Source of the DNA: Agrobacterium albertimagni AOL15
GTDB taxonomy: Bacteria > Pseudomonadota > Alphaproteobacteria > Rhizobiales > Rhizobiaceae
Direction: 5' to 3'
DNA: 64,000 nucleotides
Assembly: GCF_000300855.1 (NCBI RefSeq)
Contig: NZ_ALJF01000011.1
Location: 211,589-275,588 of the forward strand
Shown here: positions 55,697 to 64,000 of the stretch, piece by piece
Position numbering within the stretch: the first letter of the stretch is position 1
Layout of the letters: each line of letters starts with the position of its first letter
Made by a program: the position numbers and the translations under genes
Notes under the pieces: generated by a model
Seen by the model: only the letters and a program-made list of their open reading frames with translations
Database searches by the model: none
Told to the model about the DNA's origin: nothing

Positions 55697-57079
55697 ATGG
55701 AAGACGAAAGCGACATGGAAAGACCAATCCTCACCAACCGCACCTTCGACGAGCTGAAACTCGGCGATGCGGCAAGCCTGACGCGGATCATAGGCCCCGA
55801 TGACATCGAGCTTTTCGCCGCTCTCTCTGGCGATAGAAATCCAGTGCCGCTTGGCCAGTCGCTGATCCCGGCCGGCATGATCTCGGCCGTGTTGGACACG
55901 CGCCTTCCCGGTCCCGGCACCGTCTATCTCGGTCAGGATCTGGAATTCTGGAAGGAAATCGCGACCGGCGACCGGATCACTGCAACCGTCACCCTAATGA
56001 AGAAGGAAAGCGACGGCCGGACACTCATCTTCGACACCCGTTGCATCAATCAGAATGGTGAGCCGGTGCTTGCCGGCAAGGCCCGCGTGCGGGCACCGAT
56101 TGAGCGCATCAGCTGGTCGGAGAACCTGCCGCCGGACGTTTCGCTGCAGCGCCACGACCGCTTCGATGCCATTGTCGCCGAGGCCCGCGGCCTGCCGATG
56201 GTGAAGACGGCGCTGGTCCACCCCTGCTCGCCGGAAGCGATCGAGGCAGCGGTCGATATCCGCGACGAGGGCTTGCTGGAGCCGATCTTGATTGGCCCGG
56301 AGGCAAAGATCCGCGCGGCCGCCGAAAAGGCCGGCATCTCGATCGACGGGCTGGAAATGCTCAACACCGAACACAGCCATGCGGCGGCAGCCCTCGCGGT
56401 CGAACTCGCCGTCGCCGGCAAGGTCGGCTCGGTGATGAAGGGCAGCCTGCATTCAGACGAATTGCTTGGCGCGGTCGTCGGCAGCGGCTCAGGACTCAAG
56501 ACCGAGCGCCGCATCAGCCATGTCTATGTCATGGATGTGCCCGCCTATTCCAAGCTGCTGATCGTCACGGACGCGGCGATCAACATAGCGCCGACGCTCG
56601 AGCACAAGCGCGACATCTGCCAGAACGCCGTGGATCTCATGCATATGCTGGGCGTGGCCGAGCCCAAGGTCGCGGTGCTCGCCGCCGTCGAGACGGTCAA
56701 TGACAAGATGCCGGCAACGCTTGAAGCGGCAGCCCTCACCGTCATGGCCGCCCGCGGCCAGATCCGGGGTGCGAAGGTTGATGGGCCGCTTGCCTTCGAC
56801 AATGCCATCAGCATGGAAGCCGCCCGCACCAAGGGCATCGTCTCGCCTGTTGCGGGGGATGCCGACATCCTGCTGGTGCCGGATCTCGAAGCCGGCAATA
56901 TGCTCGCCAAGCAGCTCCTCTATTTCGCCAATGCCGATGCAGCCGGTCTGGTGCTTGGCGCGCGCGTGCCGATCATCCTGACCAGTCGCTCTGATAGCCT
57001 CAGGGTCCGCATCGCGTCGGCAGCTCTGGCAAAACTCGTCGCTGCCAAGCGTACGCCAGCGCTCGGTGGCAAGGCATGA
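55697..57079 (+). CDS. MaoC-like hydratase domain fused to phosphate acetyltransferase; hydratase site degenerate
   Basis: A 460-residue fusion. Residues about 15-135 resemble a MaoC enoyl-CoA hydratase (FAALSGDRNPVPLGQ, TRLPGPGTVYLGQDLEF). Residues about 150-455 are a phosphate acetyl/butyryltransferase (EPILIGPEAKIRAAAEKAGI, VGSVMKGSLHSDELLGAVVG, NAISMEAARTKGIVSPVAGD). The catalytic Asp is present (D46), but the His five residues later is Pro (P51), and a stretch of about a dozen residues normally after it is missing. The hydratase is therefore probably inactive. ATG 55697 follows GGAGGA by ten bases; 55715 and 55667 are alternatives. It overlaps ackA by four bases and would make acetyl phosphate from acetyl-CoA. 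Confidence 0.9.
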   Translation: MEDESDMERPILTNRTFDELKLGDAASLTRIIGPDDIELFAALSGDRNPVPLGQSLIPAGMISAVLDTRLPGPGTVYLGQDLEFWKEIATGDRITATVTLMKKESDGRTLIFDTRCINQNGEPVLAGKARVRAPIERISWSENLPPDVSLQRHDRFDAIVAEARGLPMVKTALVHPCSPEAIEAAVDIRDEGLLEPILIGPEAKIRAAAEKAGISIDGLEMLNTEHSHAAAALAVELAVAGKVGSVMKGSLHSDELLGAVVGSGSGLKTERRISHVYVMDVPAYSKLLIVTDAAINIAPTLEHKRDICQNAVDLMHMLGVAEPKVAVLAAVETVNDKMPATLEAAALTVMAARGQIRGAKVDGPLAFDNAISMEAARTKGIVSPVAGDADILLVPDLEAGNMLAKQLLYFANADAAGLVLGARVPIILTSRSDSLRVRIASAALAKLVAAKRTPALGGKA

Positions 57080-58251
57080 ACCAGAAACTGCTGCTCACCT
57101 TCAATGCCGGCTCTTCGACGGTAAAGATCGGCATTTTCGCCTGCGAACAAGCAGGAGCCAGGCGCATCGGCAAGGGCGTGATCGACTTCCGCGCCGAGCC
57201 ACTGACCTTCCATCTGGTCGAAAGTCCCGCGGTCTTCGACGTGCCGCTCGTGGCAAAGACCGATGACCTGCTTCACGATGTGCTGGAAGAAGTCTTCGAC
57301 TGGCTGTCCGCGCATTACGACCTCGACGCCGTCTCGGCCGTCGGCCACCGGGTTGTCCATGGCGGCGATCTCTTCAGCGATGCCGTGAGGCTCGACGACA
57401 CGAGCCTCGCCGCAATCGAGAGCCTGGTGACGCTGGCACCTCTCCACCAGCCGCAGAACCTGCGCCTGATCCGCGCCATCGCTGAACTGAAGCCCGGCCT
57501 CCCCCAGACCGCCTCCTTCGACACCGCCTTTCACCGCACGCAATCCGATGTCGTGCGCCGGTTCGCCATCCCGCGTGAGTGGTTCGACAAGGGCGTCAAG
57601 CGCTACGGCTTTCACGGCCTGTCCTATGCCTTTATCGCAGGCGCCCTGAAGAGGCTCAAACCGGAAACCGTCGGCGGCCGTGCCGTCGTCGCCCATCTCG
57701 GCTCCGGCGTCAGCCTCTGCGCGCTGGAGAATGGCGTGAGCCGCGACACCTCTATGGGCTTTTCCACCATCGACGGCGTGCCCATGGCGACCCGCTCCGG
57801 CTCCATCGACCCCGGTGTGTTGTTCCACCTGATCGAGGCCCATGGACTGAGCGTCAAACAGGTCGAGGACATGATCTACAAGCAGTCTGGCCTGCTCGGT
57901 CTATCCGGCATCAGCGCCGACAGCCGGGTGCTGCTGGAGACTCCGATCAAGGAGGCCTGCGAGGCGCTCGATGTCTTCACACTCAGGATCGCCGGCGAAG
58001 TGGCGCGGCTCGCCGCCTCGCTCGGTGGTCTCGACACCTTGGTCTTCACCGCCGGCATCGGCGAGAACCAGCCAACGATCCGCCGTTCGGTGGTCGAGCG
58101 CCTGCGCTTCCTCGGCCTGCTTCTGGACAGCGAGGCGAACGACCGCAACGAGGCCGTGATCTCGCGCGAGGAAAGCCGCGTGAAGATCCTGATCATTGCG
58201 ACCGACGAGGAACAGGTCATCGCCGACGACTGCCTGAAACTCATGGGCTGA
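57076..58251 (+). CDS. ackA: Acetate kinase
   Basis: A 391-residue acetokinase that makes ATP and acetate from acetyl phosphate, or the reverse. Motifs are in the expected order: LLTFNAGSSTVKIGIF, GHRVVHGG, SFDTAFHRT, YGFHGLSYAFIAG, VAHLGSGVSLCALENG and FTAGIGENQPTIR. It begins inside the last codons of the phosphotransacetylase gene (ATGA), so the pair is coupled and under the same FNR/FixK-like box. Confidence 0.95.
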   Translation: MNQKLLLTFNAGSSTVKIGIFACEQAGARRIGKGVIDFRAEPLTFHLVESPAVFDVPLVAKTDDLLHDVLEEVFDWLSAHYDLDAVSAVGHRVVHGGDLFSDAVRLDDTSLAAIESLVTLAPLHQPQNLRLIRAIAELKPGLPQTASFDTAFHRTQSDVVRRFAIPREWFDKGVKRYGFHGLSYAFIAGALKRLKPETVGGRAVVAHLGSGVSLCALENGVSRDTSMGFSTIDGVPMATRSGSIDPGVLFHLIEAHGLSVKQVEDMIYKQSGLLGLSGISADSRVLLETPIKEACEALDVFTLRIAGEVARLAASLGGLDTLVFTAGIGENQPTIRRSVVERLRFLGLLLDSEANDRNEAVISREESRVKILIIATDEEQVIADDCLKLMG

Positions 58252-58334
58252 GCTGTCATGAGCACCCCCTGACACCAAAGCGTCATGAAACGCGCCTAGA
58301 GACGCTTCGACGAGAAGCGGATGGAGGCCGAGAC

Positions 58335-59528
58335 ATGCTGCGACAGACGGATGCGACGGGTGAAGCCCATGAAGCGGCGCGCGGCGAGGTCCTGATCCTC
58401 TCCAATGCCCGCGTTGTGACCCCAAGCCATGTGCTGCATGGTTCGGTGGTCATCGAAAATGGCCTGATTGTCGAAATCCATGAGGGACCTTCACCCCATG
58501 CCGATGCACTCGACTTCGCCGGCGACTATCTCCTGCCCGGCCTTGTCGACATCCACACCGACCATTTCGAGAAGCATCTCTATCCGCGCGCCCACGTGCG
58601 CTGGGATTTCATGCGCGCTGCCCTTGCCCATGATGCCCAGATCATCGGCGGCGGCGTGACCACCGTCTTCGACAGCCTCTGCGTCGGCGCGACCACCGAC
58701 AATCCGGAGCGCGCCGAAATCCTGAAGCCGATGATCGAGGCGCTGGAGCAGGCGCAAAGCGCCGGGATGTTCAGGGCCGAACACCTCGTGCACCTGCGCT
58801 GCGAACTGACAGACCTGGTCACCCCGCAACTGACGGCCGAGCATATCGACCGCGAGATAGTGCGCGTCATCTCGGTGATGGAACACCTGCCCGGAATTCG
58901 CCAGAGCCGTGACATCGAGGCCTATGTCCACCGAGCCTGCAAATCAACAGGCGAGAGCCCGGAGCTGGTGCGCGAGAAGATCAAGGTGCTCGTTGCCGAG
59001 AAAAGCCAGTTTGCCGCGACCACCCGTCCAGAGGTCGTCGCGCTCGCCCGGTCGCGCGCCATGCCGCTGATGAGCCATGACGACACCGATGTGGCGCATA
59101 TCGAGGAGGGCATCGCAGAGGGCGTATCGATCTCCGAATTCCCCTGCTCGATGGAAGCGGCCGAAGCGGCACGGTCTGCCGGCATGATGATCGTAGCTGG
59201 CGCTCCGAACCTCGTGCGCGGTGGCTCGCAGTCGGGCAATATCGCCGTGCGTGATCTGCTCGCCCAAAGGCTGGTCGACATCCTCGCCTCGGATTATGTG
59301 CCGCGCTCGATGCTCGACGCCGCCTTCATGATCTCCGCCGATCCCGGCCTCGACTACGACCTGCCGAGCGCCGTTGCCATGGTGACGCGCAGCCCGGCGC
59401 TCGCGGGCAACCTCACCGATCGCGGCGCCATCGAAACCGGGCTGAAGGCAGATCTGATCCGCGTCGACCTGCAGGACGGGCAACCCTTCGTCAAGTCGGC
59501 CTGGCGCTCCGGCAACCGGGTCGCCTGA
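58335..59528 (+). CDS. phnM: PhnM-type alpha-D-ribose 1-methylphosphonate 5-triphosphate diphosphatase
   Basis: A 397-residue amidohydrolase-fold enzyme of the PhnM family, which removes pyrophosphate in the C-P lyase pathway of phosphonate use. The family signature LLPGLVDIHTDHFEKHLYPR is followed by AHVRWDF; later come MSHDDTDVAHIEEG and ISADPGLDYDLPSAVAMVTR. The ATG at 58335 has GGAGG eight bases upstream. Other phn genes are absent around it, and it lies 83 bases after ackA on the same strand. It may be a second copy outside the main phn operon. Confidence 0.88.
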   Translation: MLRQTDATGEAHEAARGEVLILSNARVVTPSHVLHGSVVIENGLIVEIHEGPSPHADALDFAGDYLLPGLVDIHTDHFEKHLYPRAHVRWDFMRAALAHDAQIIGGGVTTVFDSLCVGATTDNPERAEILKPMIEALEQAQSAGMFRAEHLVHLRCELTDLVTPQLTAEHIDREIVRVISVMEHLPGIRQSRDIEAYVHRACKSTGESPELVREKIKVLVAEKSQFAATTRPEVVALARSRAMPLMSHDDTDVAHIEEGIAEGVSISEFPCSMEAAEAARSAGMMIVAGAPNLVRGGSQSGNIAVRDLLAQRLVDILASDYVPRSMLDAAFMISADPGLDYDLPSAVAMVTRSPALAGNLTDRGAIETGLKADLIRVDLQDGQPFVKSAWRSGNRVA

Positions 59529-59546
59529 CCAGGGAAACGACCTGGC

Positions 59547-60599
59547 TCACTCGTGCCAGGCCGATGCCAGCACCCGAAGCCAGTTCTCTCGGCAGATCTT
59601 GTCGAGGTCTGAAGGACCGTAGCCGCGCTCCTTCAGCGCCGTCACGAGCCGCTGGTTGCCGGTGGCGTCGCCGATGACATTCGGGATCGTCGCGCCGTCG
59701 AAATCGGACCCCAGCGCCACGCAGTCGATCCCCATGCGGTCGACGAGATAGTCGATATGGCTGACCATGGTCGCAAGCGACGTCTCCGCATCGTCGCGAC
59801 CATCTGGCCGGAGCATGGTGACGGCATAGTTGAGACCGACGAGCCCGTGGCTGGCCTTGATCGCATCCATCTGTCGGTCCGTCAGATTGCGGGCGACAGG
59901 CGTCAGGGCATGGACGTTGGAATGGCTGGCGATCAGTGGCTGGTCGCTCAGACGCTCGACATCCCAGAAGCCCTTCTCGGTGATATGGGCGAGATCGATC
60001 AGGATGCCAAGCCGGTTGCAGGCCTTGATCAGATCTTCCCCGGATTTCGTCAGCCCGGGCCCGGTATCGGGCGAACTCGGATAGGCAAAGGGCACGCCGT
60101 GCCCGAAGATGTTGTGGCGGCTCCAGACCGGCCCGAGCGAGCGCAGACCTGCGGCATAGAAGACCTCCAGCGTCTCGAGATCGGCATCGAGCGCCTCGCA
60201 GCCTTCCATATGCAGGACAGCGGCAAAGACGTTGTCCGCCATGGCCTGGCGGATCTCGGCCGTCGTCCGGCAAAGCCGCCAGCTGCCGTCCTGGTCGAGC
60301 CGATGGGCGATCGCTGCCATCTGCAGGGCGATGTCGAGCGACGGGATCCGCTCCAGCGGCGGATCGAGGGGTGTGGAATAGTGGCCGTTCACATCCGGTT
60401 CGCGCAGATTGAAGTCATGCGGCGAGGGAATGTAGATGGCGCAGAGACCGCCGGCGAGCCCGCCTTTCCGCGCGCGCGGCGCATCAATATGCCCGGCGCT
60501 CGTTCCGTTGCGGAATTCTGCGACCGGATTGCGGCCCTCGCTGCGGCTGCGCCAGAGGCGCAGAAGAACATCGTTGTGGCCGTCGAAAACTAGGTTCAT
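59547..60599 (-). CDS. Membrane-dipeptidase family (M19) peptidase
   Basis: A 350-residue zinc dipeptidase of the renal dipeptidase/M19 family. Metal ligands are in FDGHNDVLLRL, AVLHMEGCEAL, and LIASHSNVHALTP; the C-terminal ALGSDFDGATIP is also typical. No signal peptide, so cytoplasmic. Bacterial relatives act on L,D- or D,L-dipeptides. It follows the amidase gene on the minus strand with 116 bases between, and it may be part of the same catabolic unit. Confidence 0.92.
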   Translation of the reverse strand: MNLVFDGHNDVLLRLWRSRSEGRNPVAEFRNGTSAGHIDAPRARKGGLAGGLCAIYIPSPHDFNLREPDVNGHYSTPLDPPLERIPSLDIALQMAAIAHRLDQDGSWRLCRTTAEIRQAMADNVFAAVLHMEGCEALDADLETLEVFYAAGLRSLGPVWSRHNIFGHGVPFAYPSSPDTGPGLTKSGEDLIKACNRLGILIDLAHITEKGFWDVERLSDQPLIASHSNVHALTPVARNLTDRQMDAIKASHGLVGLNYAVTMLRPDGRDDAETSLATMVSHIDYLVDRMGIDCVALGSDFDGATIPNVIGDATGNQRLVTALKERGYGPSDLDKICRENWLRVLASAWHE

Positions 60600-60715
60600 G
60601 AAGAAGGATCCAGAAGTGGTGTCCAGGCAAAAGCCCGGACGGGGAATGGCGAAACACCGCGACTGTTTCGGAATCGTTGGACCAAATCATGTCTCGCTTC
60701 AAGCTGCGCGACGAT

Positions 60716-62155
60716 TTATCCCGCGGTCACGGGAGCAAGTGGCGGCACACGTGCAAGCCAGTCGGTCGCCGCCTCGTAGGCTGAGGCAACCGACAGCACG
60801 GCCTGATCCGCCCTCGGTCGCCCGATCAGCTGGAAGCCGTTGGGCAGGCCTGTCGCCGAAAAGCCGGCCGGCAGTGCAGCGACCGGCAGGCCGGCCATGC
60901 TGGGACCAATCACGACTTCCATCCAGCGATGATAGGTGTCCATGTGCTTGCCCGCAATCTCGCGCGGCCACGGAATATCCGCATCGAAGGGGAAGACCTG
61001 CGCGGCCGGCGCCACGAGATAATCGCAAGTCTCGAAAACCTTCATCATCGCCTGATACCAGGCCGTGCGAACGGCCGAGGCCTCGTACACATCCGCCGCC
61101 TGGATCCGCAACCCGGAGCGGACCTCATAGAGGATCTCGGCCTTCAGCGCGCCACGTCGGCCGGGATCTTCATAGAAGTCCCGCATGCTGCCGGCGGTGA
61201 AATAGCTGCGGAGAGTCGTCCACGCCCACCAGAGCCTGTTCATGTCGAAATCGACCTTCACCGGTTCGACGGCGAAACCCAATCCTTCGAAGACGCCGAG
61301 CGCCTTCTCGTTCAATTCGAGCACGCCGGCTTCGAAGGAGAGATGTCCACCGAAGTTGCCGAGCCAGCCGATGCGACCGCCCTTGCTGGGGATCGTCGGA
61401 TCGAGGGAAATCGACCCGCTTTCGAAGGAGGAGGGATCGCGCGGATCGAAACCGGATTGCACGTTGAGAAGCGTCTCAACGTCCTGGACCGAGCGCCCCA
61501 TCGGCCCCAGCGTCGCGAGCTGATTGAGATAGGCGTCGCGACCGGGAAGCGTGGGCACGCGGCCGAAGCTCGGACGGAATCCGACGACATTGTTGAAGGC
61601 GGCCGGATTTCGCAGAGACCCCATCATGTCGCTGCCATCTGCGACCGGCACGAGACGGGCAGCAAGCGCTGCCCCTGCCCCGCCGCTTGAGCCGCCGGCA
61701 GAGCGGCTGAGGTCCCACGGATTGCGGGTCACGCCAAACACCGGATTGTAGCTATGCGAACCGAAGCCCCATTCGGGCGTGTTGGTCTTGCCGATGACGA
61801 TGGCGCCAGCGGCCCTGATACGCTCGACCTGGATGTCGTCGAAATCCGGCACATAATCGTGGAAGAGCGGCGAACCATAGGTACAGAGAATGCCCTTCGC
61901 CTCGCTCAGGTCCTTGATCGCAATCGGTACGCCGTGCAGGACCCCGAGGGATCTGCCTTGCTTGCGCTCGGCATCCCTGGACCGGGCTTCGGCAATGAGT
62001 GCCTCACGCGAGCGAAGGCTGACAAGCGCATTGATCCGAGGGTTGAGTCGCTCAATGCGATCGAGATAGGCTTCCATGACGTCCTCAGCCGAGACGCCTC
62101 CCGCATTAAGCGTTTTCAGCAAGTCGGCAAGGGACAGGGAGGTCAGGTCGGACAC
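60716..62155 (-). CDS. Amidase (amidase-signature family)
   Basis: A 479-residue hydrolase of the amidase-signature family. The Ser-cisSer-Lys triad sits as Lys in GVPIAIKDLSEAKG, cis-Ser in SRSAGGSSGGAGAAL and the nucleophilic Ser in SDMMGSLRNPAAF. The stretch between is VPVADGSDMMG rather than the usual DGGGSIR form. It is divergent from a polyamine-type ABC importer across 433 bases holding an operator-like palindrome, so it probably splits an imported amide. Confidence 0.92.
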   Translation of the reverse strand: MSDLTSLSLADLLKTLNAGGVSAEDVMEAYLDRIERLNPRINALVSLRSREALIAEARSRDAERKQGRSLGVLHGVPIAIKDLSEAKGILCTYGSPLFHDYVPDFDDIQVERIRAAGAIVIGKTNTPEWGFGSHSYNPVFGVTRNPWDLSRSAGGSSGGAGAALAARLVPVADGSDMMGSLRNPAAFNNVVGFRPSFGRVPTLPGRDAYLNQLATLGPMGRSVQDVETLLNVQSGFDPRDPSSFESGSISLDPTIPSKGGRIGWLGNFGGHLSFEAGVLELNEKALGVFEGLGFAVEPVKVDFDMNRLWWAWTTLRSYFTAGSMRDFYEDPGRRGALKAEILYEVRSGLRIQAADVYEASAVRTAWYQAMMKVFETCDYLVAPAAQVFPFDADIPWPREIAGKHMDTYHRWMEVVIGPSMAGLPVAALPAGFSATGLPNGFQLIGRPRADQAVLSVASAYEAATDWLARVPPLAPVTAG

Positions 62156-62588
62156 GCGGGGCTCCGTTCGAATGGGCGCTCTGGTCGGGCAGGCAGAGAC
62201 GATGGGCTTCCCGACAGGACACTGTCAAGCGCTGGGCCGAGCGCCTCACGCAGGCCAGCCATGCGCATCCGGAAAACTTTCCACCCACTCAAAATAAAAA
62301 TGGTCAAACGACCAAATTAGAGGCAACATGCCACAAAAGAGGATGCTGCGGGTCTCGTCGAACCGCACTTCCGAAACACGGGAACATCGACGAAATCAGG
62401 CGAAATCCGGCTCAGATCCCGAAAACGGGGCAGTCCGGCGACCGCCACGGAGGGAGAGATCGGCATGCTTGAAAGCTGGCACGTGACTTGCGTGAGACCA
62501 CCTGCGCCACTCCGCAATCGGCAGTCTTTGCCGCATCCGGGGTCGAACAAAGCACTTCGCGCATAACCCGAACGCCAGGGAGCACGGC
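62156..62588. promoter_or_regulatory. Divergent regulatory region with GntR-like palindrome (62301-62314)
   Basis: The 433 bases between the amidase and the ABC ATPase genes hold no convincing gene. TGGTC-AAAC-GACCA at 62301-62314 is a perfect-armed palindrome of the TGGTC/GACCA kind used by several GntR (FadR-type) regulators. It is set in AT-rich sequence (AAAATAAAAA just upstream), typical of a promoter. No regulator gene for it is in the window. Confidence 0.5.
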
Positions 62589-63689
62589 TTGAGTTCCGCA
62601 TCAGACAAGGCAGCCATCGAAATCCGCAGCGTCAGCCGCATCTACGGATCAGGACAGGACAAGGTCACAGCCCTCGACGGGATCTTTCTCAAGATCAGGG
62701 AAAACGAGTTCTTCACGCTGCTGGGTCCATCCGGTTGCGGCAAGACCACCCTTCTCCGCCTGATCGCCGGCTTCGACTTTCCAACCACGGGCGAAATCCT
62801 GCTGCACGGCGAGGACATAGCCCCGCTTCCGCCCTTTAAGCGACCGGTCAACACCGTCTTCCAGTCCTACGCCCTCTTCCCGCACATGAGCGTCGCCGAC
62901 AATATCGGCTTCGGGCTCAAGATGCTCGGCAAGCCGAAGGCCGAGGTTGAGGCCCGCGTCGCCGAGATGCTCGATCTCGTCCACATGACCCAGATGCGCG
63001 ACCGGCAGGTGAGCCAGATCTCCGGCGGCCAGCAACAGCGCGTGGCGCTCGCCCGGGCACTGGCCCCCAAGCCGAAGGTCCTATTGCTCGACGAGCCCCT
63101 GTCGGCGCTCGACTACAAGCTGCGCAAGGAGATGCAGATCGAGCTGAAGCGGGTCCAGGCCGAGACCGGCATCACCTTCATCTTCGTGACCCACGACCAG
63201 GAAGAAGCACTCACCATGTCGGACCGCATTGCGGTCATGTCGTCGGGCAGCCTGCGGCAGGTCGGCTCGCCTTGGGACATCTACGACCGTCCGGCGGAAC
63301 GCTTCGTCGCCGACTTCATCGGTGAAACCAACTTCCTTGAGGTCGAGGTTGCCTCTGTCACGGGCGACCGGGCAAGTGTCCGGTTGCGCTCCGGCCGTGA
63401 GATCCCCGCGACCTTGCCGGACAACACAACGCCAACAGGCAAGGTGACCATCGTCATCCGCCCCGAACATGCCGCGATCGTGGATCCGACAGATGAGGCG
63501 ACCTTGCAGGGATCCATCGAAAGCGTCGTCTATCTGGGAACGGACACCAATATCAATGTCCGCCTCGAAGGTGGCTCGCTCTTCACGGTTCGTCAGCAAA
63601 ACAGCCGCAGCGGCAGTTGCGGCCTGGTCGAGGGCCAACATGTCGGCATCATGGTCAGCCATGATGTCGCGCAGATCCTGAGGGATTGA
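62589..63689 (+). CDS. Polyamine/spermidine-type ABC transporter ATP-binding protein (PotA type), second system
   Basis: A 366-residue ATPase. Walker [11 protein letters not shown]-loop [14 protein letters not shown], signature [15 protein letters not shown], Walker [13 protein letters not shown], then a TOBE domain with VIRPEHAAI and [13 protein letters not shown]. Starts with TTG behind AGGGAG. It is the first gene of a second Pot-type importer, distinct from that at 31-35 kb; its binding protein is not yet seen and is likely downstream of the window. Confidence 0.9.
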   Translation: MSSASDKAAIEIRSVSRIYGSGQDKVTALDGIFLKIRENEFFTLLGPSGCGKTTLLRLIAGFDFPTTGEILLHGEDIAPLPPFKRPVNTVFQSYALFPHMSVADNIGFGLKMLGKPKAEVEARVAEMLDLVHMTQMRDRQVSQISGGQQQRVALARALAPKPKVLLLDEPLSALDYKLRKEMQIELKRVQAETGITFIFVTHDQEEALTMSDRIAVMSSGSLRQVGSPWDIYDRPAERFVADFIGETNFLEVEVASVTGDRASVRLRSGREIPATLPDNTTPTGKVTIVIRPEHAAIVDPTDEATLQGSIESVVYLGTDTNINVRLEGGSLFTVRQQNSRSGSCGLVEGQHVGIMVSHDVAQILRD

Positions 63690-63691
63690 TC

Positions 63692-64000
63692 ATGAGCGCG
63701 ATCAAGACGGCCCCTGAAAATGCCAAATCGCGCGACATCCGAAACCGCTGGTTCCTGAGCCTCCCGGCGCTTGTCATCATCTTCGTCGCAGCCCTCGGGC
63801 CCCTCCTCGTCATGGTACTCTATTCCTTCCTGGAGAAGGGCGACTATGGCGACGTGAAATTCGGCACCTTCTCGCTCGAAGGCTGGACCTCGGTCTTCAT
63901 GCAGCGCGACATCTTTGACGACACGCTGGGAATAGCCGACGCGCATCTCGCGATCTTCTGGCGCTCCATCAAGCTCTCGCTCTACACGACGCTCTTCACC
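63692..64000 (+). CDS. Polyamine-type ABC transporter permease (PotB type), 3' end outside window
   Basis: The first 103 codons of a permease gene, starting two bases after the ATPase stop. The visible part has a soluble start (MSAIKTAPENAKSRDIRNR), the first membrane helix (FLSLPALVIIFVAALGPLLV), the periplasmic loop, and the beginning of the second helix (IKLSLYTTLFT). This matches the N-terminus of PotB/PotH proteins. The rest lies beyond base 64000. Confidence 0.88.
   Translation, partial: MSAIKTAPENAKSRDIRNRWFLSLPALVIIFVAALGPLLVMVLYSFLEKGDYGDVKFGTFSLEGWTSVFMQRDIFDDTLGIADAHLAIFWRSIKLSLYTTLFT

Noticed and set aside
57579..59528. A 649-codon open frame reaching into phnM
   Set aside because: The first part is a shifted frame of ackA. 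Real PhnM similarity and a ribosome site begin at 58335.
62317..62601. Short open frames on the minus strand in the gap before the second Pot-type importer
   Set aside because: No ribosome site and no recognisable sequence; the area is better explained as a promoter region.

Overview
The window is a dense, GC-rich chromosomal stretch from an alphaproteobacterium, most likely a member of the Rhizobiaceae (Rhizobium/Agrobacterium/Sinorhizobium group). The evidence is the gene repertoire (many high-affinity ABC importers for sugars, polyamines and peptides, LacI/SorC/LysR regulators, and sitABCD with Mur-like operators) together with several palindromic mosaic intergenic repeats of the kind rhizobia carry. 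There is no rRNA, no recognisable tRNA, no CRISPR array, no phage and no insertion sequence. Almost everything is coding.

Layout. 1-6.7 kb: the end of a CatB-like acetyltransferase, then a minus-strand sugar ABC importer (ATPase, permease, binding protein) with a sugar-phosphate isomerase/epimerase, divergent from a LacI regulator; matching 14-bp palindromes lie at both promoters. 6.8-11.5 kb: a GreA-like protein and a xylose operon (lacI-type regulator, xylB, xylA). 11.6-15.3 kb: emrAB-type efflux pump divergent from its tetR, with overlapping back-to-back promoters. 15.4-18.1 kb: TerC-family protein and an SLC13-type permease. 18.5-21.7 kb: gltX and lysS. 21.8-28.9 kb: a metal block, with a histidine-rich membrane protein, sitABCD (Mn/Fe import) behind two Mur-like boxes, and an orphan arsA.

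28.9-36.8 kb: EamA exporter, LysR regulator, a four-gene putrescine-type ABC importer and an aminobutyraldehyde dehydrogenase (putrescine uptake and catabolism to GABA). 36.9-45.1 kb: small and housekeeping genes (SH3b protein, a GFA-family pseudogene with an in-frame stop, transaldolase, SorC regulator, a ParE/RHH toxin-antitoxin pair, an Ada-like methyltransferase, nth, EI24 protein, a nitrilase-family hydrolase). 45.1-52.2 kb: a peptide importer split into two divergent arms (ATPase plus M20 hydrolase on minus; binding protein plus permeases on plus). 52.2-53.2 kb: an AT-rich gene of foreign look ending in a HEPN-like motif. 53.3-59.5 kb: PAP2 phosphatase, P1 peptidase, a MaoC-phosphotransacetylase fusion with ackA behind an FNR/FixK-like box, and phnM. 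59.5-64 kb: M19 dipeptidase and amidase, divergent from a second polyamine/spermidine-type ABC importer that runs off the window.

The main themes are nutrient scavenging, metal homeostasis and amide/peptide hydrolysis. The strongest candidates for new biology are the His-rich membrane protein beside sitABCD, the AT-rich HEPN-like gene, and the acetate node, where the hydratase domain of the fusion protein has lost its catalytic histidine and an oxygen-response box lies upstream.
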